Shown: positions 8,331 to 18,155 of the stretch, piece after piece
How positions within the stretch are numbered: the stretch's first letter is position 1
How the letters are laid out: each line of letters begins with the position of its first letter
Assembly: GCF_900156695.1 (NCBI RefSeq)
Contig: NZ_FTOM01000002.1
Span: 682,001-746,000 of the forward strand
Reading direction: 5' to 3'
DNA: 64,000 nt
From: Phaeovulum vinaykumarii
GTDB taxonomy: Bacteria; Pseudomonadota; Alphaproteobacteria; Rhodobacterales; Rhodobacteraceae
Notes under the pieces: model-generated
Seen by the model: only the letters and a program-made list of their open reading frames with translations
Told to the model about the DNA's origin: nothing
Databases searched by the model: none
Made by a program: the position numbers and the translations under genes

Positions 8331-10268
8331 ATGTTCAGAAAGATCCTGATCGCCAACCGCGGCGAGATCGCCTGCCGGATCATCGACACCGCCCGCCGCA
8401 TGGGGGTGGCGACGGTCGCGGTCTATTCGGATGCCGATGCGGGCGCCGCGCATGTCGCCGCCGCCGATGTGGCCGTGCCGATTGGCGGGCCGGCGCCTGC
8501 CGACAGTTATCTGCGCGGCGATGTCATCATCCGCGCGGCGCTGGAGACCGGCGCCGAGGCGATCCATCCGGGCTATGGCTTTTTGTCCGAGAACCCCGAT
8601 TTCGTGGATGCGGTGCGCGCGGCGGGGCTGGTGTTCATCGGTCCCTCGGCCGATGCGATCCGCGCGATGGGCCTCAAGGACGCGGCCAAGCGGCTGATGC
8701 AGGAAGCGGGCGTGCCGGTGGTGCCGGGCTATCACGGCACCGACCAGAGCCCCGCGCGCCTGGCCGCCGAGGCTGCCGCGATCGGCTATCCGGTGCTGAT
8801 CAAGGCGGTGGCGGGCGGCGGCGGCAAGGGCATGCGCCGGGTCGAACGCGCCGAGGATTTCGCCGACAGCCTGCGCGCCGCCCAGGCCGAGGCCCGCAAC
8901 GCCTTCGGCAATGCCGACGTGCTGATCGAGAAATACGTCGAAAAGCCCCGCCACATCGAGGTGCAGGTCTTCGGCGACGGTCAGGACGCGGTGCATCTGT
9001 TCGAACGCGACTGCTCGCTCCAGCGCCGCCACCAGAAGGTGATCGAGGAAGCCCCGGCCCCCGGCATGACCGCCGAGATGCGCGCCGCGATGGGGGCGGC
9101 GGCCGTGCGCGCGGCCCGCGCCATCGGCTATTCCGGCGCCGGCACGATCGAATTCATCGTCGACGCCAGCGCCGGGCTGCGCCCCGACCGGTTCTGGTTC
9201 ATGGAGATGAACACCCGGCTTCAGGTCGAGCATCCCGTGACCGAGGCCGTGACCGGCGTGGACCTGGTGGAATGGCAGCTGCGCGTGGCCTCGGGCGAGG
9301 GGCTTCCTTGCGCGCAGGAGGCCATCGCGCTTCAGGGCCACGCCTTCGAGGCGCGCCTTTATGCCGAGGACGTGCCCGCGGGCTTCCTGCCGGCCACGGG
9401 CCAGCTGGGGCATCTGGTCTTCCCGCCCGAGGCGCGCGCCGATACCGGCGTGCGGGCCGGCGACACGATCAGCCCCTGGTATGATCCGATGATCGCCAAG
9501 ATCATCGTGCACGGGCCCACGCGGGCGGTGGCGCTGGCGCGGCTGCGCCGGGCGCTGGCGCAGACCCAGGTGGCGGGCACGGTGACCAACCTCGCGTTCC
9601 TGTCGGCGCTGGCGGGGCACGCGGGCTTTGCCGCGGGCGACGTGGACACCGGGCTGATCGCGCGCGATCTTGATGCGCTGGCGCATCCGCCTGCGCCCGA
9701 ACCGATGGATATCGCGCTGGCGCTGATCGCCGCCGCCGGGCTTTGGGAAGGGGCGGGCCCCTTGGGCGGGTTTGCGCTCTGGGCGCCGCTGCGCCGTCCC
9801 GTGGCGATCGCCGAGACGCGCGCCGATCTCGAGGTGCTGGCCCCCGATCATCTGCGCCTGACCCTTGCGCAGGGGGCGCATGAGTGCCGCCTGCGCCCCG
9901 ATGGCTGGTGGATCGACGGCCGGCCCACGCGGGCGCGGATGCGCGTTCTGGGTGACAGCGTGACCATCTTCCGCGACGGCGCGCAGGTCTTCGCGCTTGA
10001 GGATCCGTTGGCGCGCGCGGCGGGCGGCGGGGTGGCCGAAGGGGTGACGCTTGCCCCCATGCCGGGGCTGGTGCGCGCGGTCTTCGTGGCGCCGGGCGAC
10101 ATGGTGGCGTCGGGCGACCGGCTGGCCCTGCTCGAGGCGATGAAGATGGAACACACGCTGGGCGCGGCGCGCGCGGGCCGCGTGGCCGAGGTGCTGGTGG
10201 CCGCCGGCGATCAGGTCGAGGCGGGCGCGGCGCTGATCCGGCTCGAGGACGAGGAGGCCCCGGCATGA
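8331..10268 (+). CDS. mccA: 3-methylcrotonyl-CoA carboxylase, biotin-containing (alpha) subunit
   Basis: This 645-residue subunit carboxylates its own biotin using ATP and bicarbonate. It opens with the biotin carboxylase string MFRKILIANRGEIACRI, has the ATP-grasp glycine loop VAGGGGKGMR, the MNTRLQVEHPVTE catalytic block, a linker of about 120 residues, and a C-terminal biotinyl domain with EAMKMEH, whose lysine carries the biotin. The ribosome site GGGGGCGGAG lies directly before the ATG. The stop overlaps the next gene's start (ATGA), which implies translational coupling. Confidence 0.95.
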   Translation: MFRKILIANRGEIACRIIDTARRMGVATVAVYSDADAGAAHVAAADVAVPIGGPAPADSYLRGDVIIRAALETGAEAIHPGYGFLSENPDFVDAVRAAGLVFIGPSADAIRAMGLKDAAKRLMQEAGVPVVPGYHGTDQSPARLAAEAAAIGYPVLIKAVAGGGGKGMRRVERAEDFADSLRAAQAEARNAFGNADVLIEKYVEKPRHIEVQVFGDGQDAVHLFERDCSLQRRHQKVIEEAPAPGMTAEMRAAMGAAAVRAARAIGYSGAGTIEFIVDASAGLRPDRFWFMEMNTRLQVEHPVTEAVTGVDLVEWQLRVASGEGLPCAQEAIALQGHAFEARLYAEDVPAGFLPATGQLGHLVFPPEARADTGVRAGDTISPWYDPMIAKIIVHGPTRAVALARLRRALAQTQVAGTVTNLAFLSALAGHAGFAAGDVDTGLIARDLDALAHPPAPEPMDIALALIAAAGLWEGAGPLGGFALWAPLRRPVAIAETRADLEVLAPDHLRLTLAQGAHECRLRPDGWWIDGRPTRARMRVLGDSVTIFRDGAQVFALEDPLARAAGGGVAEGVTLAPMPGLVRAVFVAPGDMVASGDRLALLEAMKMEHTLGAARAGRVAEVLVAAGDQVEAGAALIRLEDEEAPA

Positions 10269-11131
10269 GCGGTCCGGTCGAGATCGTCGAGATGGGCCCG
10301 CGCGACGGGCTCCAGAACGAGGCCCGCCTGATCCCCGCCGCCGAGAAGATCGCGCTGGTCGATGCGCTGTCCGGGGTGGGGTTCCGGCGGATCGAGGTGA
10401 CCAGCTTCGTCAGCCCGCGCTGGGTGCCGCAGATGGGCGATGCGGCCGAGGTCATGGCCGGGATCACCCGGCGGGCGGGCGTGGGCTACATGGCGCTGAC
10501 CCCCAATCTCAAGGGCTACGAGGCCGCGCGCGCGGCCGGCGCCGATTGGATTGCGGTCTTTGCCTCGGCCTCCGAAGGGTTTTCGCGCGCCAACCTCAAT
10601 TGTTCGATTTCGGAAAGTCTTGAGCGGTTTGCCCCGATCATGGCGGCTGCGCATGCAGACGGAGTGCAAGTCCGTGGCTATGTCTCGGTGGTCACCGATT
10701 GCCCGTTCGAGGGCCATGTTTCCCCGCGGCAGGTCACGCGCGTGGCCCAGGCGCTGCATGAGATGGGCTGCGCCGAGATCGCGCTGGGGGAAACGCTGGG
10801 CCGCGGTCGGCCCGAGGCAATCGCGGCGATGCTGGACGCGGTGGGGCAGGCGGTGCCGGTCGCGGCGCTGGCGGCGCATTTCCACGACACCTCGGGCCGC
10901 GCGCTCGAGAATGTGGATGTGGCGCTCGAGGCCGGGGTGCGGGTCTTCGATGCGGCCGTGGGGGGGCTGGGTGGCTGCCCCTATGCGCCGGGCGCGGCCG
11001 GCAACCTTGCCACCGAGCGGCTGGCGGCGCATCTGCGCGGGCGCGGCTTCGACACCGGGCTTGATGAGGCGCGTCTGGCCGAGGTTGCGGAGATGGCCGC
11101 GGGCCTGAAACAGGGAGAGGTGAGGGCATGA
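10265..11131 (+). CDS. Hydroxymethylglutaryl-CoA lyase
   Basis: This enzyme splits 3-hydroxy-3-methylglutaryl-CoA into acetoacetate and acetyl-CoA, the last step of leucine degradation. The 288 residues form an HMGL-like TIM barrel: EMGPRDGLQNE near the N-terminus supplies the metal-binding Asp, the HFHDTSG motif supplies metal-binding histidines, and the diagnostic GLGGCPYAPGA contains the catalytic cysteine. It overlaps mccA upstream and the hydratase gene downstream, each by an ATGA, so the three are tightly coupled. Names used for this gene include mvaB and liuE. Confidence 0.95.
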   Translation: MSGPVEIVEMGPRDGLQNEARLIPAAEKIALVDALSGVGFRRIEVTSFVSPRWVPQMGDAAEVMAGITRRAGVGYMALTPNLKGYEAARAAGADWIAVFASASEGFSRANLNCSISESLERFAPIMAAAHADGVQVRGYVSVVTDCPFEGHVSPRQVTRVAQALHEMGCAEIALGETLGRGRPEAIAAMLDAVGQAVPVAALAAHFHDTSGRALENVDVALEAGVRVFDAAVGGLGGCPYAPGAAGNLATERLAAHLRGRGFDTGLDEARLAEVAEMAAGLKQGEVRA

Positions 11132-11898
11132 TCGAGACCGGGATCGACGCGCGCGGCGTGGCGCGGCTGACGCTGGCGCGCCCCGAAAAGCACAACGCGC
11201 TCAACGCCGAGATGATCGCGGGGCTGAGCGCGGCCATCGCGCGGCTGGGCGCCGATCAGGGCGTGCGTGTCGTGGTGCTGGCGGCCGAGGGGCGCAGTTT
11301 CTGCGCGGGGGGCGATCTCGACTGGATGCGCCAGCAGATCGCCGCCACGCCCGAGGTTCGGGCCGCGGGCGCGCGGGCGCTGGCGCAGATGCTGGGCGCG
11401 GTCAATGCCTGCCCCAAACCCGTGATCGGACGCGTGCAGGGCAATGCCTTCGGCGGCGGCGTCGGCATGATGTCGGTGTGCGACGTGGCCGTGGGCGTCA
11501 CGGGCGCACGCTTCGGGCTGACCGAAACGCGGCTGGGGTTGATCCCGGCGACGATCGGCCCCTATGTCGTGGCGCGGATGGGGGCGGCGCGGGCGCGGCG
11601 GGTCTTCATGTCCTCGCGTCTGTTCGAGGCCGAGGAGGCGCGCGATCTGGGTCTTCTGGCGCGGGTGGTCGCGCCCGCGGATCTGGATGCCGCGGTCGAA
11701 GCCGAGATCGCGCCCTATCTGGCCTGCGCGCCGGGCGCTGTGGCGGCGGCCAAGGCCCAGGCGCTGCGGCTGGGCCCGGTGATCGACGCGGCGGCCATCG
11801 AGGAAAGCGTCGCCGATCTGGTCGCACGCTGGGAAAGCCCGGAGGCGGCCGAGGGGATCGCGGCGTTTTTCGAGAAGCGCGCGCCGTCCTGGGCGTGA
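11128..11898 (+). CDS. Methylglutaconyl-CoA hydratase (enoyl-CoA hydratase family)
   Basis: By position this crotonase-fold enzyme hydrates 3-methylglutaconyl-CoA to HMG-CoA, linking the carboxylase to the lyase. The 256-residue protein has RPEKHNALN, the oxyanion-hole region RSFCAGGDLDWM, GNAFGGGVGMM and FGLTETRLGLIPATIGPYV. The Glu in TETRLG is the expected general acid/base. The GGDLDWM string is frequent in LiuC/AtuE-type enzymes. It overlaps the HMG-CoA lyase gene by four bases and is the last gene of the operon; about 240 bases without a gene follow before a convergent chemoreceptor gene. Confidence 0.88.
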   Translation: MIETGIDARGVARLTLARPEKHNALNAEMIAGLSAAIARLGADQGVRVVVLAAEGRSFCAGGDLDWMRQQIAATPEVRAAGARALAQMLGAVNACPKPVIGRVQGNAFGGGVGMMSVCDVAVGVTGARFGLTETRLGLIPATIGPYVVARMGAARARRVFMSSRLFEAEEARDLGLLARVVAPADLDAAVEAEIAPYLACAPGAVAAAKAQALRLGPVIDAAAIEESVADLVARWESPEAAEGIAAFFEKRAPSWA

Positions 11899-12137
11899 CT
11901 GGATCGTCCCGGACGTGACAGGAGGGGGCTGACCGCTGGACCGGGTGCCTTGCTCGGGGCGCGCGCGCGGGGCGTTCGCCCAGATGCGAGAGCGATGCGG
12001 AATGACATGCTGCCACTAGCCGTCTTTTCCCCGCTGCTGCGCGCAGGGGACAGCGTCGCGCGCCGCGGGGGCATGCCCCCCACTTGAGGCAGGACACCGC
12101 GCAGGCAGGGCCATCGCCGCCCCGCCTGCGCGTTTCT

Positions 12138-14405
12138 TCATTCGGCCGCGATCGCCCGTGCACCTGCCGCCTGGAGGCGGGTGAAATGGGCCACGGCCGC
12201 GTTGAGGCGCCGCGCTTCATCGAAGAGCGACGAGCTGGCCGCCGTGGTCTCCTCGAGGATGGCCACGTTTTCCTGCGTCGTGCGGTCGAGGCTGTGCATG
12301 GCCGAGGTCAGCTCGGTGATCGACACCGATTGCTCGGAACTGGTGTCCGCGATTTGCGAGATCCGGCTCACGATGGCACGGATGCCCTCGAGCACCGAGG
12401 TCAGCGCTTCGGCATTGGCGTCGACCAGGCCGACGCCCCGCTGCACCTCGTTCACGCTTTCCTCGATCAGGCCGTTGATCTCGCGTGCGGCTTCCGAGGA
12501 ACGCTGCGCCAGCGCCCGCACCTCGGAGGCCACGACCGAGAAGCCCGCCCCGGCCGGCCCGGCCCGTGCCGCCTCGACCCCGGCGTTGAGCGCCAGGAGG
12601 TTGGTCTGGAAGGCGATATCCTCGATGATGGAGGTGGCCTTCGAGATCTTGTCCGAGGAGGCGGCGATCCGCTGGATGGCTTCGGCCGTTCGGGTGCCGA
12701 TCTCCTGGCTGCTGTTGGCGCGTTCCTGCGCGTCCGACGCCAGGGTGCGGGCCTCGCCTGCGGTGCCGGCCGATGCCTTGACCGAGGCCGAGAGCTCCTC
12801 GAGCGCGGCGGCGGTTTCCTCGAGCGTCGCGGCCGAACGTTCCGAGCGCTGCGAGATGTCCGCGGCCGCGCTGGCGACCTCGCTCGAGCTTGAATCGATC
12901 GCGGCGGCGCCCTCGAGGATCTCGCCTACGATCCGGTCGAGCGCGCCGACCGTATCGTTCACCGCATCGGCGATCTGGCGGAAGATGCCGGGATGATCGG
13001 TGGCCATGCGCTGGGTCAGGTCGCCCCTGGCCAGGGCGCGCATCACCTGCATGGCATCGGTCAGACCGGTCTCGGCCGCATCGCCGATGCAGTTGATCCC
13101 CTGGGAGATCTTCACGAAGACGCCGGTCTTGTCCTCGATGCTGAGGCGGTGCGAGAAATCCCCCGCCGCGCAGGCGGCCACGACCTCGGCGATCTCGGCG
13201 GCCGCGCGGGCCTCCTGCTCGGCGCGTTCACTCAGCATCTGGCGTTCGCGTTCGGCGGCGGCGCTGCGCTCCTCGGCATGCGCGATCTGGAGCCGCTCCT
13301 GTTCGAGACGCTGCGCCTCGCTCTCGGCCTTCAGCCGTTCGCGTTCGGCCAGCCCGTCGCGGAAGGTGCCGATCGCCGCGCAGATCTCGGTGATCTCGCC
13401 CAGGTCGCTTTCGGGAACCGTGATGTTTTCTTTGCCGGCAGCCAGATCGGTGAGCGCATGGGTCACGGCTTCCATCGGTGCGCCGATCCGGCGGCAGAGG
13501 CGCCGGGCCGATATCACGAAGGCCACGACACTGCACAGCATGGCCACGGCCGAGATCGCCATCAGCAGGCCCTGCACCAGCATGGTGCGGGCCTCGATAC
13601 GCGCGACATCGGCCTGGACGGCGGCGACGGTCTCGCGCAGCGGGGCTTCGGTCGCGGCGACGGTGGCGTTCATGTCCTCGACCAGAAGGGGCAGGGCCAT
13701 CCGCTCGCCGACGATGGTGAAGAACGATCCCTGATAGGCCATCAGCGAATCCTCGATGGCGATCATCGTATCTTCGTCGATGCCGAGGCCGGCCAGGATA
13801 TCGAGGAATTCGCCGGCCTGGGTGTCGATGTCGCCCAGAAGCGAATCATCCCCGCGAACCAGGAAGTCCTTTTCGTAGCGGCGCATCATCAGCACGCGCA
13901 CCAGCATTTCGGGGTCGTCGATCGCCCGCACGCGCTGCTCGAGATCGCGTGCGGCGACGCGCATCTCGGCCTTCAGCCCGTCATCATCGGTGTGGCCCAG
14001 CCGGTTGTGGGTCTCGGCCATTTCCATGAAGGCGGCCTGATAGGTCGTGAGATGTTCGCGCAGATCGGCGATGCGGGCCTGATGTTCGGTCTCGAGCCCC
14101 AGCGCGGTCAGCTGTTCCTCGGTCCGGTCCAGCGTCTGCGCCACCTCGGCCACGATGCGGCGATGTTCCTCGATCCGGCTGCCGCGCAGCTCGATCATGA
14201 AGCTCTTCTCGGCCTCGCGCGCGGCCACGAAACCGGCCTCCACCTCGTCGATGTCTTCGACAAGGCGGCGCAATTCGGCCTTTTGCTGCTCGGCGTAGAC
14301 GCCGTAGCCGGCGAATATGCCGAACGTCAGCGCCCCGACGATGATCGCCGCCATGGCGATCCAGACGATGAGGTCCAGTGCGCCGGATATTGTTCTTTGT
14401 TTCAT
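12138..14405 (-). CDS. Methyl-accepting chemotaxis protein with helical-bimodular (HBM) sensor
   Basis: This 755-residue transmembrane chemoreceptor has TM1 at about residues 12-37 and TM2 at about 275-300. The all-helical periplasmic part carries two EK-x-F motifs, AREAEKSFM near 63-71 and [12 protein letters not shown] near 175-186, which mark the two modules of an HBM sensor. HAMP-like segments and a long charged coiled coil (about 350-405) lead to the signalling hairpin with [17 protein letters not shown]. The ligand cannot be read from sequence; characterised HBM receptors bind organic acids or purines. The tip reads [11 protein letters not shown] rather than the usual GEQGRGFAVVA. It is a single-gene unit. 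Confidence 0.92.
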   Translation of the reverse strand: MKQRTISGALDLIVWIAMAAIIVGALTFGIFAGYGVYAEQQKAELRRLVEDIDEVEAGFVAAREAEKSFMIELRGSRIEEHRRIVAEVAQTLDRTEEQLTALGLETEHQARIADLREHLTTYQAAFMEMAETHNRLGHTDDDGLKAEMRVAARDLEQRVRAIDDPEMLVRVLMMRRYEKDFLVRGDDSLLGDIDTQAGEFLDILAGLGIDEDTMIAIEDSLMAYQGSFFTIVGERMALPLLVEDMNATVAATEAPLRETVAAVQADVARIEARTMLVQGLLMAISAVAMLCSVVAFVISARRLCRRIGAPMEAVTHALTDLAAGKENITVPESDLGEITEICAAIGTFRDGLAERERLKAESEAQRLEQERLQIAHAEERSAAAERERQMLSERAEQEARAAAEIAEVVAACAAGDFSHRLSIEDKTGVFVKISQGINCIGDAAETGLTDAMQVMRALARGDLTQRMATDHPGIFRQIADAVNDTVGALDRIVGEILEGAAAIDSSSSEVASAAADISQRSERSAATLEETAAALEELSASVKASAGTAGEARTLASDAQERANSSQEIGTRTAEAIQRIAASSDKISKATSIIEDIAFQTNLLALNAGVEAARAGPAGAGFSVVASEVRALAQRSSEAAREINGLIEESVNEVQRGVGLVDANAEALTSVLEGIRAIVSRISQIADTSSEQSVSITELTSAMHSLDRTTQENVAILEETTAASSSLFDEARRLNAAVAHFTRLQAAGARAIAAE

Positions 14406-14575
14406 CGCGCGTCCCCGAAACTTGTGATTCGTTCGCTTTGGACGATGTTGGCGCGTGAAGGTTTATGCGTGGGTAACCGTCTGACTATTTTCGCATCAGT
14501 TTGTCATGAAAACGGCATCTGGAGTGTGCACCGCGATGGGGGCCTGGCGCCGGCACCCCACCGCGGTGCGGGCGC

Positions 14576-15121
14576 TCAGGACGGCGGAAATCGCATGTGG
14601 CTGCGGGCGTCGCGGTTTTCGCGCGCGGCCTTGTCGCGGGCGTCGGGCGGCACGCAGGTGCGGTCGAAAAGCGTGGCCAGGCGGTTCGTAAATCCCTGTT
14701 TACACGTTGGGAATTCGCCCGAACGGTCGGTCCGGCTGTCGGCCAGGCGGTTCTCCTCCATCACCGCGCGGCGCCGGTCCCGCGTGACACAGACCCAATC
14801 GTTGTCGGTGGCCAGCCGCGCGGTATAGCCGTCCTTGCAGGCGTTGGGGCCGCGCACTTCGGAGGACAGGCGGTGTTCCCAGGAACTCGCATCCTCTCTG
14901 CGCGCCTTGGTCGCGGCCGAAGCCGGCACGCAGGTGCGATCATCGGCGCGCGGGTTGCGCGGATAGAAGCCGCCCTTGCAGCTGCCGTCGGCGTTGGTGC
15001 GCCCCGCGGCCAGGTCGTCTTCCTCGGCCACTTCGGCGCGCCGGGCCGGGGTGACGCAGATCCGGTCGGTGTCGCGCGCGCGCATCGCGCCACACATATC
15101 CGGCCACGCAGCGCTGGGCAT
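14576..15121 (-). pseudogene. Out-of-frame C-terminal repeat region of the metzincin gene
   Basis: This 181-codon stretch is the natural continuation of the metalloprotease gene in another frame. It contains most of four repeats of about 45 residues with a shared pattern, C-x2-G-(Y/F) ... D-x2-C-V-x-P/R-x2-R ... E-x3-A, for example CKDGYTARLATDNDWVCV and CKQGFTNRLATLFDRTCV. The first repeat starts in the upstream frame (CVAGYVWR) and finishes in this one (DTDRICVTPARR). The switch falls at an 11-base CG tract at 15073-15083, consistent with a two-base slip or a sequencing error. It is not a separate gene. Confidence 0.75.
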
Positions 15122-16361
15122 AGCTGCTGCGCACGCGGATCACGGCCTGGTCGCCGTCGATCATCACAAGGTCGATCCTGACCCCGTCGTGGTTGTAGGA
15201 CTGGATCGGAGTGACGAACGACCGCAGCCCGGTCCGGGTCTGGAACAGCAGCATGCTGCGCATGTTGCTGCGCGGGACGGGATCGTTGCTCCAGTCCGAG
15301 ATCACCTGGTCGGGGTGGCCGATCTCGTAGATGTAGAGCCGCGGCGCCTCGATATCGGTGCGCGCGACATTGCGATATTTCGAGGCATATTCGACCAGCA
15401 AATAGCGGCTGGTGTCATGCGGGTCGATGGGAATGCGCAAGGCGTGCAGGCCATTGGCCGCGGTGGTCGGATCGGCCAGCCGGTAGACCATGTTTTCCGA
15501 GCCATAAAGCGTGCGCACCCGCTGATAGGGCATCAGCCCCAGCCGGTCCTTGTGATAGGCGCTCAGATCCACCCGGTTGCGGCCCATCACGTCATAGGCG
15601 TCGCCGTATTCATAGGGATAGGTATTCGCGGGCGGGTTGGCCATGAAGGCCGAGGAATGGCCCAGAAGCAGCGTATGCCCGATTTCATGCGCCACGGTGC
15701 CGGTTTGCAGGTTGATGCCGGCGGCGCCGGGGCCCAGCGTCTCGGCGCCGTTGTTGGTGGTGCCGAAGACCGCGATGCCGTTGCCGGCGCCATAGGTGTC
15801 ATGCCAGGGGTGAAACAGCAGCAGCTTGATGCCGCCGCGCTTCAGGTCTCCGGCCTCGGTATGGGCTTGCAGGCAGGCATTGGCCTCGATGCTGCGATCG
15901 TTGGGAAAGGGGGGATTGGCCGCGGCGTCCCAGGTGATCGGGATCGGCGCCCAGTCGGTCCAGCGCAGATCCATTTCGAAAAGACGCGCATCCGACCGGC
16001 CGTTCATGTTCCAGAAGGTGATGGCCCTCTCGATGCGATCCCGATAGACGGCCTCGTCCGCCGGGGGGACATCGGGATAGCTGATGACCCCCGGCGCGGG
16101 ATCGGCCGCGCTGCCGAAGGGCGGCGGACCCAGCCCCGGCCCGGCGGGTGGATCCCCCAGCCCGATGCCCGGAATGCCCGTGCCGCCCTGGGTGTCGCCC
16201 GACGATCCGGGCAGGACGGCCTTGGCGAAAAGGCACGGATAGACCGACACCTCGATGGTCCCGCGCGGCGGGAAATGCGTGTCGGCCGCGGCCGTTCCGG
16301 CCAGCGCCCCCATGAAAAGCGCCCCCATGAAAAGCGAAAGGCCCAGGCCTTGCCACCGCAT
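14940..16361 (-). CDS. Secreted zinc metalloprotease (metzincin-like), frameshifted near its end
   Basis: This is an exported zincin-fold protein, read as 473 residues up to the frameshift product. A signal peptide (about 1-26) precedes a proline- and glycine-rich linker. The zinc site is HEIGHTLLLGH at residues 225-235, giving three histidines and the catalytic glutamate, and YDVMG near 259 is a plausible metzincin Met-turn. The frame is good to about SSYAQRCVAGYVWR and then degenerates into Arg-rich sequence, because the cysteine-repeat tail continues in another frame (14576-15121). Restored, the protein would have about 595 residues. Substrate unknown. Confidence 0.72.
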   Translation of the reverse strand: MRWQGLGLSLFMGALFMGALAGTAAADTHFPPRGTIEVSVYPCLFAKAVLPGSSGDTQGGTGIPGIGLGDPPAGPGLGPPPFGSAADPAPGVISYPDVPPADEAVYRDRIERAITFWNMNGRSDARLFEMDLRWTDWAPIPITWDAAANPPFPNDRSIEANACLQAHTEAGDLKRGGIKLLLFHPWHDTYGAGNGIAVFGTTNNGAETLGPGAAGINLQTGTVAHEIGHTLLLGHSSAFMANPPANTYPYEYGDAYDVMGRNRVDLSAYHKDRLGLMPYQRVRTLYGSENMVYRLADPTTAANGLHALRIPIDPHDTSRYLLVEYASKYRNVARTDIEAPRLYIYEIGHPDQVISDWSNDPVPRSNMRSMLLFQTRTGLRSFVTPIQSYNHDGVRIDLVMIDGDQAVIRVRSSYAQRCVAGYVWRDARARHRPDLRHPGPARRSGRGRRPGRGAHQRRRQLQGRLLSAQPARR

Positions 16362-16556
16362 CGCTGCCCCCTCCTGCCAAGCTGTCGGTGGGACGAGTGA
16401 ACCGCGAAGAAAGAAAGGCGCATATGAGCCATATCATTGAATGACGCGAAAGATCGTGCTTGCGCATTCGTCAGGGTTGCGCGGCGCGAAGGGCGTGCCG
16501 GCGAAGCCACGGAAAACAGGCGTAAACCCTGCAATATAGTTGCCAAGCGGGAGAAA

Positions 16557-16631
16557 TGGCTGGGGCGGTAGGATTCGAACCTACGGTGCGCGGTACCAAA
16601 AACCGGTGCCTTACCACTTGGCTACGCCCCA
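16557..16631 (-). tRNA. tRNA-Gln (anticodon TTG), CCA encoded
   Basis: The minus strand folds as a 75-nt glutamine tRNA. The acceptor stem is TGGGGCG with CGCCCCA, the discriminator is G and the 3' CCA is encoded. The D-arm AGCCAAGTGGTAAGGC and T-arm GTAGGTTCGAATCCTAC are canonical. The anticodon loop TTTTGGT gives TTG at positions 34-36. The outermost anticodon-stem pair (27-43) is C against C, a mismatch; the other four pairs are intact. Confidence 0.96.
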
Positions 16632-16848
16632 ACGTGGGGCGCTGTTTAGCCAAGGGGCGGGGGCTCTGCAAGGGGAAATTTCGCCCTTTTTCGGTTTCCT
16701 GCGCAAGCGCTTGTCCCGGCGGGGGAGATGGCGCGCGGCAACGCAGGCGGCAACGCATGCGGCAACGAATTGTAAACCCTGTTCTGTCATGCCTTGGGCA
16801 GTTGCAGACGAGCAGGAAGCCATCTCCGTCAGGGGGGCGGGCAAGGGA

Positions 16849-18048
16849 ATGACCGAGGAAATCGAGAAGAACATCCTGCGCCGCAAGGTGGGCGCCGTGC
16901 GCCCGGTCCGAGAAGGGGCGCCGATCACGCCGATGCGCACATTGGGCCAGGCGTTGGCCCATGCCGGGCAGGAACTCATGGGGTTGCCCATCCGCGCCGC
17001 CGAGGCGCGCGAGAAACGCATGAGCCTGGCAGACCTGCCCGAGGCGCTGCCCGAAAAGGCGCTTCTTGCGGTGCTTGAGGGGCCGGGCGAATCGCTGGGG
17101 CTGATCGCCTTGTCGCCGACCCTGCTGGCCACGCTGATCGAGATGCAGACCACCGGCCGCATCTCGTCGGGTGAGCCAGCCCCGCGCAAACCCACGCGCA
17201 CGGATGCCACGATGTCGGCGGATTTCATCGACGAGACGCTGGGCAAGGTCGAGGAAATCATGGCGGCCCATGCCGATATCACCTGGATGGGGGGGTATCG
17301 CTACGCCTCGTTCCTGGATGATCCGCGTCCCCTGGGGCTCTTGCTCGAGGATGTGGGCTATCGCGTCTTCGATTGCCGTCTCGAACTGGGGGCGGCGGCC
17401 AACCGGCAGGGCAATTTCATCATCGCCTTGCCGGCCATCGGCCGCGGTGCCGGGCCGCGCGTCACCGCCGAGGGCGAGCAGACCACACCGCGCGATGCCG
17501 CGCAGATCCAGGCCGAATGGCAAGATCAGATGGAACGCACGCTGCTGACCACGCAGGTCGCGCTGGGGGCCACGCTGCATCGCGTGTCGCTGCCGCTGTC
17601 GGCGGTTCTGGGCTTCAAGGCGGGCACGGTGCTGCCCGTGCCGATGGCCGCGCTCGAGAATCTCACGCTCGAAGGGGCGGGCGGGCGCGTCGTGGCGCAT
17701 GGGCGGCTGGGCCAGCATCGCGGGTTCTGTGCCGTGCGCCTGACGCGTCTGGGCAACGAGGAGGCCGCGCCGGACCTTCAGGCCGACGACAGCGGTGCTG
17801 CCGCTGCCATGGGGCTTGGCCCTTCCGGCGCGGCCCCCGCCGACGACATTCCGCTGACTTCGGACGCGATGGGGCTTGTCGGGCTTGGCGACGCGGGTGC
17901 GGAGGATGGCGCCCTGCCGATGGCCGATTTCGGGCAACCCATGGACGAGACCGGCGAACTTGGCGGTCTGGGCGAACTGGGGGGCCTTGGCGGTCTGGGC
18001 GAGGAAGAGGGCGAGCTGCCGCCGCTCGACATCGGCTCGGTGGCCTGA
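16849..18048 (+). CDS. Flagellar motor switch FliM/FliN C-terminal domain protein
   Basis: This is a 399-residue cytoplasmic protein. The N-terminal two thirds resemble FliM-type sequence (MTEEIEKNILRRKVG, ALPEKALLAVLEGPGESLGLIALSP). The SpoA/FliN-like domain spans about residues 225-300 (VALGATLHRVSLPLSAVLGFKAGTVLPV). A low-complexity acidic and Gly-Leu tail follows (GELGGLGELGGLGGLGEEE). I infer a switch-complex or torque-related role, but no flagellar genes flank it. The ATG at 16849 has a purine-rich ribosome site, GGGCAAGGG; an in-frame ATG at 16789 has none. The Gly-Leu tail looks expanded by short repeats. Confidence 0.75.
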   Translation: MTEEIEKNILRRKVGAVRPVREGAPITPMRTLGQALAHAGQELMGLPIRAAEAREKRMSLADLPEALPEKALLAVLEGPGESLGLIALSPTLLATLIEMQTTGRISSGEPAPRKPTRTDATMSADFIDETLGKVEEIMAAHADITWMGGYRYASFLDDPRPLGLLLEDVGYRVFDCRLELGAAANRQGNFIIALPAIGRGAGPRVTAEGEQTTPRDAAQIQAEWQDQMERTLLTTQVALGATLHRVSLPLSAVLGFKAGTVLPVPMAALENLTLEGAGGRVVAHGRLGQHRGFCAVRLTRLGNEEAAPDLQADDSGAAAAMGLGPSGAAPADDIPLTSDAMGLVGLGDAGAEDGALPMADFGQPMDETGELGGLGELGGLGGLGEEEGELPPLDIGSVA

Positions 18049-18155
18049 TCGGCGCATGCGGTTCCCGCGCTGCCGCGCGGGGCGCGATTGACCTGTGTCA
18101 TGGCCGGTTCCGTCCGATGCGCCATCCTCTGGAAAAGGTCCAAGGAGGAGCGGCC

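Noticed and set aside
8142-10154. 670-codon minus-strand open frame across mccA
   Set aside because: A shadow of the mccA coding sequence; composition is Arg/His/Gly-rich and no family motif is present.
12067-12080. 14-bp palindrome GGGGGCATGCCCCC between convergent genes as a terminator
   Set aside because: Short, no loop and no T-run; little evidence beyond base composition.
12993-14828. 611-codon plus-strand open frame across the HBM chemoreceptor
   Set aside because: A shadow of the minus-strand receptor, whose TM helices and signalling hairpin are unmistakable.
16540-16848. Longer start for the FliM/FliN-domain protein
   Set aside because: The longer frame runs through the tRNA-Gln gene; the ATG at 16849 has a ribosome site.
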